Numbered from the stretch's first letter, positions 6,631-14,336 are shown. The stretch: 21,413 nucleotides of DNA from Paracoccaceae bacterium (GCA_025458985.1 JALORM010000013.1:1-21413), one strand, 5' to 3'. Notes: generated by a model from the letters alone, not told the origin. Numbers and translations are program-made.

Positions 6631-8503
6631 CCGAACCTCCGGCGACCTCGGCGGTCAGGGGCCCGGGTGCAAGGTCCGACACAAGCCGCGTCGCGCCCAG
6701 CGCCCCCTCCTGCAGCAGGACCGCCTCGCGGACCAGCCGCGCGAGGTCTTCCTCGCGCCGCTCGGGCTCGGGCATCCGGGCGAACTTCGAGAACTCGTCG
6801 ACGATGCGGCGCAGGTCGTTGGTCTGGCGAACGATGACCTCGGTCATCTGCTCGAGCGTGTCGCCCTCGTCGCCCACCAGCGGGCGGAACTTGCGCCGCA
6901 GACGCTCCGCCGACAGCTGGATCGGGGTCAGCGGGTTCTTGATCTCGTGTGCGATGCGCCGCGCCACGTCGCCCCAGGCCGCCATGCGCTGTGCGCTGAC
7001 CAGGTCGGTCACGTCGTCGAAGGTGACCACGTAGCCTTCCAGCCGGGCCTCGGCATTGCGCCGCAGCGCCATCCGCACCAGCAGGCTTTCCACCTTGCCG
7101 GCGCGGCTCAGGCGGACCTCTTCCTGCTGGGTCTCGCCCGGGCCTTCGCGCAGGCGCAGGAACAGCGACCCGAACTCGGGGACCGCGACGCCGATCGGCA
7201 CGCCATGCGCCTCGGCCTCGTCGAGCGCGACCAGACGGCTGGCCGAGCGGTTGAGGAAATCGACCTTGCCGTCGGCATCAAGGCCCATCACGCCGGCGGT
7301 GACCGACGACAGCACCGAATCGAACTGCCGCCGCCGCGCCTCGGTCTGGCGGTGGCCGTCGATCAGCGCGTCGCGCTGGCCCTTGAGTTGTCGGGTCATC
7401 TGGTTGAACACGCGGCCGAGCATGGCGATCTCGTCGTCGCCCTCTTCCTCGGGCACCTGCACGTCGAGGTCCCCGCCGCCGACCCGCTGCGCGGCCCCCG
7501 CAAGCCGCCCGACCGGGCGCGACAGGCGTTCGGCGAACCACAGCCCCAGCCAGATCGCGGCCAGGATCAGGATGACGGCAAAGCCGAGGTAGAGCAGCCC
7601 GAATTCGAACAGCAGGCGCCCCCGGTCGCTTTCGAGCTGCTGGTAGAGGTTCACCGTCTCCTGCGTCTCGTCGAGCAGCGACAGGATCTGCCCGTCGACC
7701 GCCCGGCTGACATAGAGGAAGCGGTCCACATACCCGTCCAGCGCCATCAGCGCGCGGAACTCGTTGATGTCCCAGTCCTCGACGATCACCGTCTCGCCAG
7801 CAGCGGCACGCGCGAGATCTTCGGCCGAAGGCTGCTCGTAGTCGAAGAGGTACGACCTCTCGCCCCGCGCCCGGATCTCGCCCGCCCCGTCGATGACGTA
7901 GGCCTCCTTCAGCCCGCGCTGGATCTGGGCCTGCCCCTGGGTCAGCAGCTGGCGCACTTCGCCCTCGCCGATGAAGGGCGTGAGCCGCCGCGCCGCCTCG
8001 AGGTAGAGCGCCAGCGCCTCGGCATCGGTGGCCAGGTCGCGGCGGTGTTCCTCCTCGTAGGCCTGCGCGGCGGAAAGAGAGCTGCCGACGACCGCACGCA
8101 CCCGGTCCGAGAACCAGCCTTCAAGGCCGAAGTTGACGGTAATCGCGGCGAACACGGCGACAAGGATCGCGGGGCCCAGCGCCACGCCCGCGAAGATGCT
8201 GGTCAGCCGCAGGTGCAGCCGCGATCCGGCCGACCGCGCCCGGCGGGCGGCGATCATCTTCGCCACACGCATCATCACCAGCGCCGCGACGGCCAGGATG
8301 TAGACGAGGTCGGCCAGCAGCACGTAGCGCAGCGCGTTCGACGAGGTCGCCTGCCCGAGCGGGCCGAGCAGCAGGAAGGTTGCGACCGCGAGCACCGGGC
8401 CAAGCAGCACCAGCCCCAGCGTCGCCAGGTTCTGGAACCGCCGTTGCCGGCGCAGACGGATCAACCGCTCCCAGGGTGCGCTCTGCGCCGGGCTCGCCAA
8501 AGA
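6620..8503 (-). CDS. ntrY: Sensor histidine kinase NtrY, truncated before the N-box
   Basis: About 627 residues. Two hydrophobic helices near the N-terminus, a third at about 100-120, a periplasmic sensor stretch, another helix (LLYLGFAVILILAAIWLGLWF), a HAMP domain (RLSRPVGRLAGAAQRVGGGDLD), a PAS domain, and a HisKA domain with H-box RRIAHEIKNPLTP (phospho-His about residue 519). The protein then ends at ...LTAEVAGGSGDA. A full NtrY would continue with an N-box (D..L..Q.L.N.L.NA.E), which is absent from every frame here; the G boxes resume out of frame in the fragment at 6340-6630. Kinase activity is therefore probably lost, unless the sequence is wrong. Start: TTG at 8503 with GAGG 5 nt upstream is favoured over an in-frame TTG at 8536, which has no spaced Shine-Dalgarno. 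There is no in-frame ATG. Confidence 0.85.
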   Translation of the reverse strand, partial: SLASPAQSAPWERLIRLRRQRRFQNLATLGLVLLGPVLAVATFLLLGPLGQATSSNALRYVLLADLVYILAVAALVMMRVAKMIAARRARSAGSRLHLRLTSIFAGVALGPAILVAVFAAITVNFGLEGWFSDRVRAVVGSSLSAAQAYEEEHRRDLATDAEALALYLEAARRLTPFIGEGEVRQLLTQGQAQIQRGLKEAYVIDGAGEIRARGERSYLFDYEQPSAEDLARAAAGETVIVEDWDINEFRALMALDGYVDRFLYVSRAVDGQILSLLDETQETVNLYQQLESDRGRLLFEFGLLYLGFAVILILAAIWLGLWFAERLSRPVGRLAGAAQRVGGGDLDVQVPEEEGDDEIAMLGRVFNQMTRQLKGQRDALIDGHRQTEARRRQFDSVLSSVTAGVMGLDADGKVDFLNRSASRLVALDEAEAHGVPIGVAVPEFGSLFLRLREGPGETQQEEVRLSRAGKVESLLVRMALRRNAEARLEGYVVTFDDVTDLVSAQRMAAWGDVARRIAHEIKNPLTPIQLSAERLRRKFRPLVGDEGDTLEQMTEVIVRQTNDLRRIVDEFSKFARMPEPERREEDLARLVREAVLLQEGALGATRLVSDLAPGPLTAEVAGGSGDA

Positions 8504-8507
8504 TGCC

Positions 8508-8543
8508 TCACGATCCTGTGCCGCTGGCTGCGGCAACCGCCAT
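8508..8543 (-). other. Possible 11-codon leader ORF before ntrY
   Basis: The only ATG in the ntrC-ntrY spacer (8543-8541) opens an 11-codon frame ending in TGA at 8510-8508, inside the TGAGG that serves the TTG start of ntrY 5 nt further on. Terminating ribosomes would be placed to reinitiate at ntrY. The ATG itself sits in a perfect GCCATATGGC palindrome (8539-8548). No clear Shine-Dalgarno precedes it, and it may be chance. Confidence 0.2.
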
Positions 8544-8598
8544 ATGGCGTGGCTCAGATCCGGGCCTGCGACTCCCGCGCCACGCTTCTGTTGCGCTT

Positions 8599-9969
8599 TT
8601 ACATCAACTTGCGGCGGCGTGTCACGCGGATATCAAGGTCCGTGATCTTCTTGCGAAGCGTATTGCGGTTGATGCCCAGCAGGTCGGCGCATTTCGCCTG
8701 GTTGCCGCCGGTGGCGTCCAGCGCGATCTCGATCAGCGGCAGTTCCATCTCGCGCAGGATGCGCTGATAGAGACCCGGCGGCGGCAGCACCCCGCCGTGC
8801 AGGTCGAAGTAGCGCTTGAGGTGCTTGGCGACCGACGCCGCGAGCTTCTCGCCCTCGCCGCCCTCGCGCAGCGGCTCCATCGCGGGCTGGTTGGTCAGGA
8901 CGGCTTCGACCTCGGCGCGGCCCACGTCCTCGTCGGCGGCCGTCATGGCCAGGCGCCGGATGGTGTTCTCCAACTGGCGGACGTTGCCCGGCCAGGAATA
9001 GGCGCGGATCAGGTCCATCGCCTCGGGGCGCAGCCGCCGGACCGGCGTGCCGCCCTCGGTCCGGGCCAGGAAATGCTCGGCCAGAAGCGGGATGTCCTCG
9101 ACCCGCTCGCGCAGCGCAGGAACGGCCAGCGTGACGCCGGCGAGGCGATAGTAGAGGTCCTGCCGGAACCGCCCCGAGTCCATCGCCTGCACCAGGTCGG
9201 ACTGCGAGGTGGCCATCACCCGCGGCGCGGTGTCGCTGAGTGCATCCAGCATCCGCACGACTCGGGCCTGCGTGCCGGCATCGAAATCGCCGATCTCGTC
9301 GAAGACAAGCGTGCCGCCCCGCGCCCGGGCAAGCATCGCCGAGGGGCCGTCGATCCCTTCGAGGTCGGCCGCCTGGGCGACCACGAAAGGCAGCGTGCGG
9401 CGGTCGGAGAAATCATGGATCGCGCGCGCGATCAGCGACTTGCCTGTCCCCGACTCGCCCGAGATCAGCACCGGCATCTCGGTGTTCATGACCCGGGCCA
9501 CCAGCCGGTAGAGCGCCTGCATCGACGGCGTGCGGCCGACCAGCGGAAGGTCGCTGTCGACCTGGTCGCCCGCGACCCGTTCGGCCTGTCGCGGCGCAGC
9601 GCGGCGCTTGACGTCCAGCGCGCGCGCGGCGCGCTTCATCAGGTCGGGCAGGTCGAAGGGCTTGGGCAGGTAGTCGTAGGCGTCCTTCTCGGCCGCCTGG
9701 ATCGCCGTCATGATCGTGTTCTGCGCCGAGATCACGATCACCGGCAGCCCCGGCCGCCGCTCGCTGATCCGCGGCAGCGTCTCCAGCCCGTTCCCGTCCG
9801 GCATGACCACGTCCGAGATCACGAGGTCGCCCTTGCCCTCCTCGACCCAGCGCATCAGCGTGATCAGCGACGAGGTCGCGTGAACCTTGCAGCCCGCGCG
9901 GGTCAGCGCCTGGGTCAGAACGGTGCGGATCGTGCGGTCGTCATCTGCGACAAGTACGGTGCCGTCCAT
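8599..9969 (-). CDS. ntrC: Nitrogen regulatory response regulator NtrC (GAFTGA-less type)
   Basis: A 456-residue transcriptional regulator phosphorylated by NtrB under nitrogen limitation. Receiver domain with DDD9-11, phospho-acceptor D53 and YLPKPF. AAA+ domain with Walker A GESGTGKS (171-178), Walker B LVFDE (221-225) and RFRQDLYYRL. C-terminal Fis-type helix-turn-helix ATGGNQAKCADLLGINRNTLRKKI. Between AQAADLEG (198-205) and the Walker B there are only about 15 residues, where canonical NtrC has the L1 loop with GAFTGA. This matches Rhodobacter capsulatus NtrC, which is known to activate housekeeping RNA polymerase rather than sigma54. The ATG at 9969 begins 1 nt after the ntrB stop, with GAGGAG about 11 nt upstream inside ntrB. 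A 95-nt spacer separates its stop from the favoured ntrY start at 8503. Confidence 0.95.
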   Translation of the reverse strand: MDGTVLVADDDRTIRTVLTQALTRAGCKVHATSSLITLMRWVEEGKGDLVISDVVMPDGNGLETLPRISERRPGLPVIVISAQNTIMTAIQAAEKDAYDYLPKPFDLPDLMKRAARALDVKRRAAPRQAERVAGDQVDSDLPLVGRTPSMQALYRLVARVMNTEMPVLISGESGTGKSLIARAIHDFSDRRTLPFVVAQAADLEGIDGPSAMLARARGGTLVFDEIGDFDAGTQARVVRMLDALSDTAPRVMATSQSDLVQAMDSGRFRQDLYYRLAGVTLAVPALRERVEDIPLLAEHFLARTEGGTPVRRLRPEAMDLIRAYSWPGNVRQLENTIRRLAMTAADEDVGRAEVEAVLTNQPAMEPLREGGEGEKLAASVAKHLKRYFDLHGGVLPPPGLYQRILREMELPLIEIALDATGGNQAKCADLLGINRNTLRKKITDLDIRVTRRRKLM

Positions 9970-9970
9970 C

Positions 9971-11056
9971 TCAGGCGGTCTCCTCTATCTCGGCGGCATC
10001 CTTGGGTGCCACCGGCAACGAAATGCGGAAGGTCGTGCGGCCGGGCACGGACTCGAGCCCGATCCAGCCCTCGTGTTCAGAGACGATCTTGGAAACCAGG
10101 GCGAGCCCCAGGCCCGTGCCGTTCTCGCGTCCCGAGACGAAGGGTTCGAAGATGTGTCCGGCGATGGCGGGCGGGATGCCCGGGCCGTCGTCCACCACCT
10201 CGACGATCAGCGGCAGCGCCAGCCCGCCGCCGTCCGACCGCCGCAGCCTGAGCGACAGGTCGTAGAACGTCCGCAGCCGGATCGTGCCGCCGCCGGGCGA
10301 GGCTTCGGCGGCGTTCTTCAGGAGGTTGAGGAACACCTGCTGCAGCTGGTCGGGGTCGGCCCAGGTCGGCGGCAGCGAGGGGTCGTATTCCTCGACGATG
10401 GTCATGTGCGCGGCAAAGCCCACCAGCGCCGACCGCCGGGTGCGGTCCAGCACGTCGTGGATGTTGACCGCGCGGCGCTCGGGCGGGCGGAGGTTGCCGA
10501 ACTGCTCGACCTGTTCGAGAAGCTTCACGATCCGCCGCGTCTCCTCGACGATGAGGTCTGTCATCTCGAGGTCGGCACCCTTCAGCGACATCGACAGCAA
10601 CTGCGCCGCCCCGGCGATGCCGGCCAGCGGGTTCTTGATCTCGTGCGCCAGCATCTCGGCCATGCCGATTGCGGCCTTCGCCGCGGCCTTGACCGAATGC
10701 GAGCGTTCCAGCCGGTCGGCGATCTCGTGCGAGGTCAGCGTCAGCAGGACGCGCCCCGGATCGTCGGCCACCGGCGCGATCTGGAGCGAGCAATGGAACG
10801 GCGGCCGGTCGCCCGCGGTCACGTCGACGTCGTTGACGTAGAGCATGGCCCGGTTCTCGCGCACCCGCGCGAAGGCGCCGTCGAGCGGGGCGTCGACCAT
10901 CAGCCGGTCCCACAGCGGCTGGCCGGCAAGGCTGCGGGCCGAGGCGTTCATGAACTGTTCGGCCGCCGGGTTGATCGATTCGATCCGGTCTCCCCCATCC
11001 ACCAGGAAGGCCGGCAGCGGCAGCGAGGCCCAGAGCGTCTCGGCGTCGAGCCTCAT
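9971..11056 (-). CDS. ntrB: Nitrogen regulation sensor kinase NtrB
   Basis: A 361-residue cytoplasmic histidine kinase/phosphatase that receives the PII (GlnB) signal and controls NtrC. No membrane segments are seen. PAS domain (about 8-110), then HisKA with H-box MLAHEIKNPLAGIAGA (phospho-His 138), N-box DPDQLQQVFLNLLKNAAEA (234-252), G1 DDGPGIP (289-295), F box HIFEPFVSGRENGTG, and G2 GTGLGLAL (313-320). All catalytic boxes are intact, in contrast to ntrY downstream. The ATG at 11056 overlaps the dusB stop as ATGA, and the stop is 1 nt from ntrC. This is the nifR3-ntrB-ntrC layout described in R. capsulatus. Confidence 0.96.
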   Translation of the reverse strand: MRLDAETLWASLPLPAFLVDGGDRIESINPAAEQFMNASARSLAGQPLWDRLMVDAPLDGAFARVRENRAMLYVNDVDVTAGDRPPFHCSLQIAPVADDPGRVLLTLTSHEIADRLERSHSVKAAAKAAIGMAEMLAHEIKNPLAGIAGAAQLLSMSLKGADLEMTDLIVEETRRIVKLLEQVEQFGNLRPPERRAVNIHDVLDRTRRSALVGFAAHMTIVEEYDPSLPPTWADPDQLQQVFLNLLKNAAEASPGGGTIRLRTFYDLSLRLRRSDGGGLALPLIVEVVDDGPGIPPAIAGHIFEPFVSGRENGTGLGLALVSKIVSEHEGWIGLESVPGRTTFRISLPVAPKDAAEIEETA

Positions 11057-12033
11057 GCCGCGAGCGCCTCTCCGGCAATCGCGCCAGGAAGCAGCGCAAG
11101 GACCGCTGCCGGATCGGGCGCGGTCATGATGCGCGCGCGCAGCGCGACCGGCGTGCCCGCACGGTCCATGTACCAGCCGAGGTGCTTGCGCGCGACCCGG
11201 ACGCCGAGGTCTCGGCCGTAGAAGGACAGCATCGCCTCGTAGTGCTCGGCCACCAGCGCGGCCAGCGCGGCGCCCTCCGGCACCGCAGGGCGCGGCGTGC
11301 CGAACACGGCATGGGCGATCAGCCCGGGCTGCCAGGGCTGCCCCTGCGCCCCCCGTCCCACCATCACGCCGGCCGCGCCCGAGGCCGCCAGCGCCGCCCG
11401 CGCGGTCGCGGCGTCGGTGATGTCGCCATTGGCGACGACCGGCACCCGGACTGCCCGGACCACGTCGCCGATCGCGGCCCAGTCGGCCCGGCCGGTGTAG
11501 AACTGCTGCCGCGTGCGGCCATGGACGGTGATCATCGCCGCGCCCGCGGCCTCGGCCATCCGCGCCAGCTCGGCCGCGGCATGGCAGCCGCCGTCCCAGC
11601 CAAGCCGCGTCTTCAGCGTCACGGGCACCTTGACCGCCGCGACCACGGCCTCGATCAGGCGGAGCGCCAGCGGCAGGTCGCGCAGCAGCGCCGACCCGGC
11701 CAGCCCGTTCGTCACCTTCTTCGCCGGGCAGCCCATGTTGATGTCGATGATCCGTGCGCCCGAGGCCTCGACCAGCCGCGCCGCCTCTGCCATCCACCAG
11801 GGGTCGCGTCCCGCCAGCTGGACTGCCGTCGCGGCTTCGCCCAGGCCCAGCTCGGCGCGGGCCCGCGCCTCCGGTTGCGCCTGCACCACCTCGCGGCTGG
11901 CCACCATCTCGGACACGACAAGCCCGCAGCCGAACCGCGCCGCCAGCCGCCGGAACGGCAGGTCGGTGATCCCGGCCAGCGGCGCAAGCGCCACGGGCGG
12001 GTCGATGGTCAGGGTCGCCGTACGAATGGCCAA
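11053..12033 (-). CDS. dusB: tRNA-dihydrouridine synthase DusB (NifR3)
   Basis: FMN-dependent enzyme reducing uridine to dihydrouridine in the tRNA D-loop. TIM-barrel with the signatures LAPLAGITDLPFRR near the N-terminus, DINMGCPAKKVTNG with the catalytic Cys (about residue 102), KTRLGWD, ITVHGRTRQQFYTG and VVANGDI, and a C-terminal helical RNA-binding part (RKHLGWY). The start is uncertain: TTG at 12033 has AAGGA 8 nt upstream and puts 16 residues before APLAG, close to other DusB proteins. An in-frame ATG at 12054 adds 7 residues but has no Shine-Dalgarno. It is the first gene of the ntrBC operon; the name nifR3 reflects this location, not a nitrogen-fixation role. The leader upstream holds alternative hairpins. 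Confidence 0.94.
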   Translation of the reverse strand: MAIRTATLTIDPPVALAPLAGITDLPFRRLAARFGCGLVVSEMVASREVVQAQPEARARAELGLGEAATAVQLAGRDPWWMAEAARLVEASGARIIDINMGCPAKKVTNGLAGSALLRDLPLALRLIEAVVAAVKVPVTLKTRLGWDGGCHAAAELARMAEAAGAAMITVHGRTRQQFYTGRADWAAIGDVVRAVRVPVVANGDITDAATARAALAASGAAGVMVGRGAQGQPWQPGLIAHAVFGTPRPAVPEGAALAALVAEHYEAMLSFYGRDLGVRVARKHLGWYMDRAGTPVALRARIMTAPDPAAVLALLPGAIAGEALAA

Positions 12034-12124
12034 ATGCCTAATCCTTGTGCGCATGTCGGAGGTAAGCTGCCGGACGGGGCGAGGCAATGCCGCCGTCAGG
12101 GGAGGCGCGACCCCGAGACCGAGT

Positions 12125-12153
12125 CTGCCCAAAATTCGGGCAGTTTCTGCCCG
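12125..12153 (-). promoter_or_regulatory. Alternative hairpins in the dusB-ntrBC leader (attenuator-like)
   Basis: Three alternating arms occur: CTGCCC (12125-12130), GGGCAG (12138-12143) and CTGCCC (12147-12152). The middle arm can pair with either neighbour but not both. The tighter hairpin is CGGGCAG-TTT-CTGCCCG (12137-12153, 7 bp, 3-nt loop). Read on the minus strand towards dusB it is followed by AATTTT, so it looks like a short intrinsic terminator. The pairings are seen; a role in attenuation, or as a protein-binding palindrome, is inferred. Confidence 0.35.
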
Positions 12154-12166
12154 CCGACATGCCCCG

Positions 12167-12195
12167 TTGTCTCCCCATGCCGCAAGTCCTAAAGA
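12167..12195 (+). promoter_or_regulatory. ispDF: Candidate promoter for a leaderless ispDF transcript
   Basis: TTGTCT (12167-12172) as -35 and TAAAGA (12190-12195) as -10, spaced by 17 nt. The predicted start of transcription, about 7 nt beyond the -10, falls on the A of the ispDF ATG (12202), implying a leaderless mRNA. This agrees with the lack of a clear Shine-Dalgarno before that ATG. The -10 match is weak (3 of 6). Confidence 0.3.
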
Positions 12196-12201
12196 TCGGG
12201 C

Positions 12202-13335
12202 ATGATCCGGACCGCCGCCATTGTCGTCGCCGCCGGCCGCGGCCTCCGCGCCGGGGGCGGCCTCCCCAAGCAATGGCGCGCGCTGGCCGGAAAACCGATT
12301 GCCGCCCATGCACTTGGCGCGTTCCGGACGGTCGGGTTCGACAGCCTTGTCCTTGTCCACCACCCCGACGACCGGGCCGAGGCCGAAGCCATCGCCGGCG
12401 GCGCCCTTCTGGTCGAGGGCGGTGCCACGCGCGCCGAAAGCGTACGTGCCGCGCTCGAGGCGCTGGACGGCGCGGGCATCGACCGCGTCCTGATCCACGA
12501 CGCGGCCCGGCCGCTCGTCTCGCCCGCGCTCATCGGGCGCGTGCTCGCGGCGCTCGACACCCACGATGCCGCCGCGCCCGGCCTGCCGGTCACCGACGCG
12601 CTCTGGCGCGCGGCGGGCGACACGGTTTCGGGCACGCAGGACCGCGAGGGTCTGTTCGCCGCGCAGACCCCGCAGGGCTTCCGCTACGCCCTGATCCTGG
12701 CAGCACACCGTGCGCATCCCGGCGGCGCGGCCGACGATGTCGAGGTGGCGCGCCGGGCCGGCCACGTCGTCGCCGTGGTGCCGGGCGAGGCGGACAACAT
12801 CAAGATCACGGCGCCCGCGGACTTCGCCCGCGCCGAACGCCTGTTGGGAGGCGCCATGGACATCCGCACCGGTTCTGGCTTCGACGTGCACGCCTTCGGC
12901 CCCGGCGACCACGTGATGCTGTGCGGCGTCCGGGTGCCGCACCGTGCGGGCCTCGTCGGCCACTCGGATGCCGATGTCGGCATGCATGCGCTGACCGACG
13001 CGATCTACGGCGCGCTGGCCGAGGGCGACATCGGCCGCCACTTCCCGCCTTCGGACCCGCAGTGGAAGGGCGCGCCGTCGGAAGTGTTCCTGTCGCATGC
13101 CGCCGCGCGCGCCCGCGACCGGGGCTTCGGGGTGTCGAACTGCGACGTGACGCTGATCTGCGAGCACCCGAAGATCGGCCCGCATGCGCTTGCGATGGAA
13201 GGAAAACTCGCCGCAATACTGGGCATCGGCGCGGACCGCGTCAGCGTGAAGGCGACAACGTCCGAGCGGCTCGGCTTCACCGGGCGCGAGGAGGGCATCG
13301 CCGCCCTGGCAAGCGTGACCCTGGTCGCGCCATGA
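12202..13335 (+). CDS. ispDF: Bifunctional IspD/IspF of the MEP isoprenoid pathway
   Basis: A 377-residue fusion of 2-C-methyl-D-erythritol 4-phosphate cytidylyltransferase and MECDP synthase, two non-consecutive steps of the MEP pathway; such fusions are common in alphaproteobacteria. IspD part (1-~215): nucleotide-binding AAGRGLR...LPKQW (11-25), VLIHDAARPLV and DNIKIT. IspF part (from about 219): SGFDVHAF with zinc ligands D228 and H230, GHSDADVGMHALTDAIYG (zinc ligand H262), and TTSERLGFTGREEGIAA. The IspD glycine-rich loop reads RGLRAGGGLPKQ, slightly relaxed from GxGxRmg. The ATG at 12202 has no obvious Shine-Dalgarno. The stop overlaps pgpA as ATGA. Confidence 0.97.
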   Translation: MIRTAAIVVAAGRGLRAGGGLPKQWRALAGKPIAAHALGAFRTVGFDSLVLVHHPDDRAEAEAIAGGALLVEGGATRAESVRAALEALDGAGIDRVLIHDAARPLVSPALIGRVLAALDTHDAAAPGLPVTDALWRAAGDTVSGTQDREGLFAAQTPQGFRYALILAAHRAHPGGAADDVEVARRAGHVVAVVPGEADNIKITAPADFARAERLLGGAMDIRTGSGFDVHAFGPGDHVMLCGVRVPHRAGLVGHSDADVGMHALTDAIYGALAEGDIGRHFPPSDPQWKGAPSEVFLSHAAARARDRGFGVSNCDVTLICEHPKIGPHALAMEGKLAAILGIGADRVSVKATTSERLGFTGREEGIAALASVTLVAP

Positions 13336-13835
13336 GCGGGCCGGCCAGCCGGCTCGTCGCCTCGTTCTTCGGCGCGGGCTACGTCAGGCCCGCGCCCGGA
13401 ACCTGGGGCTCGGCCGCCGCGCTGCCGGTGGCCTGGGCGCTGCATGTCGCGGGCGGCCCGGCGGCGCTTGCCCTCGCCACGGCGGCGGCCTTCGCGCTCG
13501 GCTGGTGGGCGACGGCGCGGGAACTGTCGCGCAGCGACGACCCCGACCCGTCCTGGATCGTGATCGACGAGGTCGCGGGAATGTGGATCGCGCTCCTCCC
13601 GGTCTCGGCCGGCGCGGCCCATGCCGGGGCGGCGGTGACCGCGCTCTGGCCGGGCTGGGTCACGGCCTTCCTGGCCTTCCGCCTCTTCGACATCTGGAAG
13701 CCGGGGCCCGTCGGCTGGGCCGACCGCCGCGGCGGGGCGCTCGGCGTGATGCTCGACGACGCCATCGCCGGCACCTTCGCGGCGCTGGCGGTCGTGGCGG
13801 GCGCGGCGCTGGCCCACGGGATGCCCGGCCCATGA
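13332..13835 (+). CDS. pgpA: Phosphatidylglycerophosphatase A
   Basis: A 167-residue inner-membrane enzyme that removes phosphate from phosphatidylglycerophosphate to give phosphatidylglycerol. Family signatures are all present: PAPGTWGS near the N-terminus, the acidic VIDEVAGMWIAL, FRLFDIWKPGPVGWADR and GVMLDDAIAG. Several hydrophobic segments alternate with these catalytic loops. The ATG at 13332 overlaps the ispDF stop by 4 nt, and its own stop overlaps pncC by 4 nt, so translation is coupled along the operon. Length is typical of the family. Confidence 0.95.
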   Translation: MSGPASRLVASFFGAGYVRPAPGTWGSAAALPVAWALHVAGGPAALALATAAAFALGWWATARELSRSDDPDPSWIVIDEVAGMWIALLPVSAGAAHAGAAVTALWPGWVTAFLAFRLFDIWKPGPVGWADRRGGALGVMLDDAIAGTFAALAVVAGAALAHGMPGP

Positions 13836-14305
13836 CCCGGGCGGAAACCCTGCTTGCCGCCGCCCGCGCCGCCGGCGCCCGCATCGCCACCGCCGAAAGC
13901 TGCACCGGCGGGATGGTGGCGGCCGCGATCACCGACCCGCCGGGCGCGTCCGACATCTTCGACCGCGGCGTCGTGACCTATTCGAACGCTGCCAAGACCG
14001 AGCTTCTGGGGGTGCGCGAGACGACGCTTGCCGCCCACGGCGCCGTCTCCGAAGCCGTCGCGCGCGAGATGGCCGAGGGCGCGCTTGCCCGCTCCGGCGC
14101 GACGCTTGCGGTCGCCGTCACCGGCATCGCCGGCCCCGGCGGGTCCGACCACAAGCCCGAGGGCAGGGTCTGCTTCGCACTCGCCGCATCCGGCCGCCCG
14201 ACCGAGGCCCACACGGTCGAGTTCGGCGCGCCGGGCCGGGCGGCCGTCCGCGCCGCCGCCTGCGACCATGCGCTCGGCCTCCTGATCGGCGCGCTGGCCC
14301 GCTGA
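13832..14305 (+). CDS. pncC: CinA-family nicotinamide-nucleotide amidohydrolase (PncC-type)
   Basis: A 157-residue stand-alone CinA C-terminal domain, which deamidates NMN to nicotinic acid mononucleotide in pyridine nucleotide salvage. Seen: ATAESCTGGMVAAAITD near residue 20 with the catalytic serine, YSNAAKTELLGV, and AVTGIAGPGGSDHKPEGRVCFA. The N-terminal MoCF_biosynth (COG1058) domain of full CinA is absent, which is normal for the short form. The ATG at 13832 overlaps the pgpA stop by 4 nt. It is often labelled cinA; a competence role is not implied. Confidence 0.93.
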   Translation: MTRAETLLAAARAAGARIATAESCTGGMVAAAITDPPGASDIFDRGVVTYSNAAKTELLGVRETTLAAHGAVSEAVAREMAEGALARSGATLAVAVTGIAGPGGSDHKPEGRVCFALAASGRPTEAHTVEFGAPGRAAVRAAACDHALGLLIGALAR

Positions 14306-14336
14306 TCTTCCTTTTGTCCCAAATACCGCGGGGGGA

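Noticed and set aside
8539..8548. Perfect palindrome GCCATATGGC as a transcription factor site
   Set aside because: A single 10-bp palindrome with no second copy and no known matching motif; mentioned only as part of the ntrY leader.
2276..10251. Very long plus-strand open frames opposite trkH/trkA and the ntr genes (up to about 860 codons)
   Set aside because: They are antisense to genes with unmistakable motifs, are rich in Arg, His, Gln and Asp, show no domains, and are expected from the high GC content at third positions.
12055..13331. Plus-strand frame running through ispDF into pgpA as one 582-residue protein
   Set aside because: Its first part is ispDF out of frame, while the true pgpA begins at the ATG overlapping the ispDF stop.
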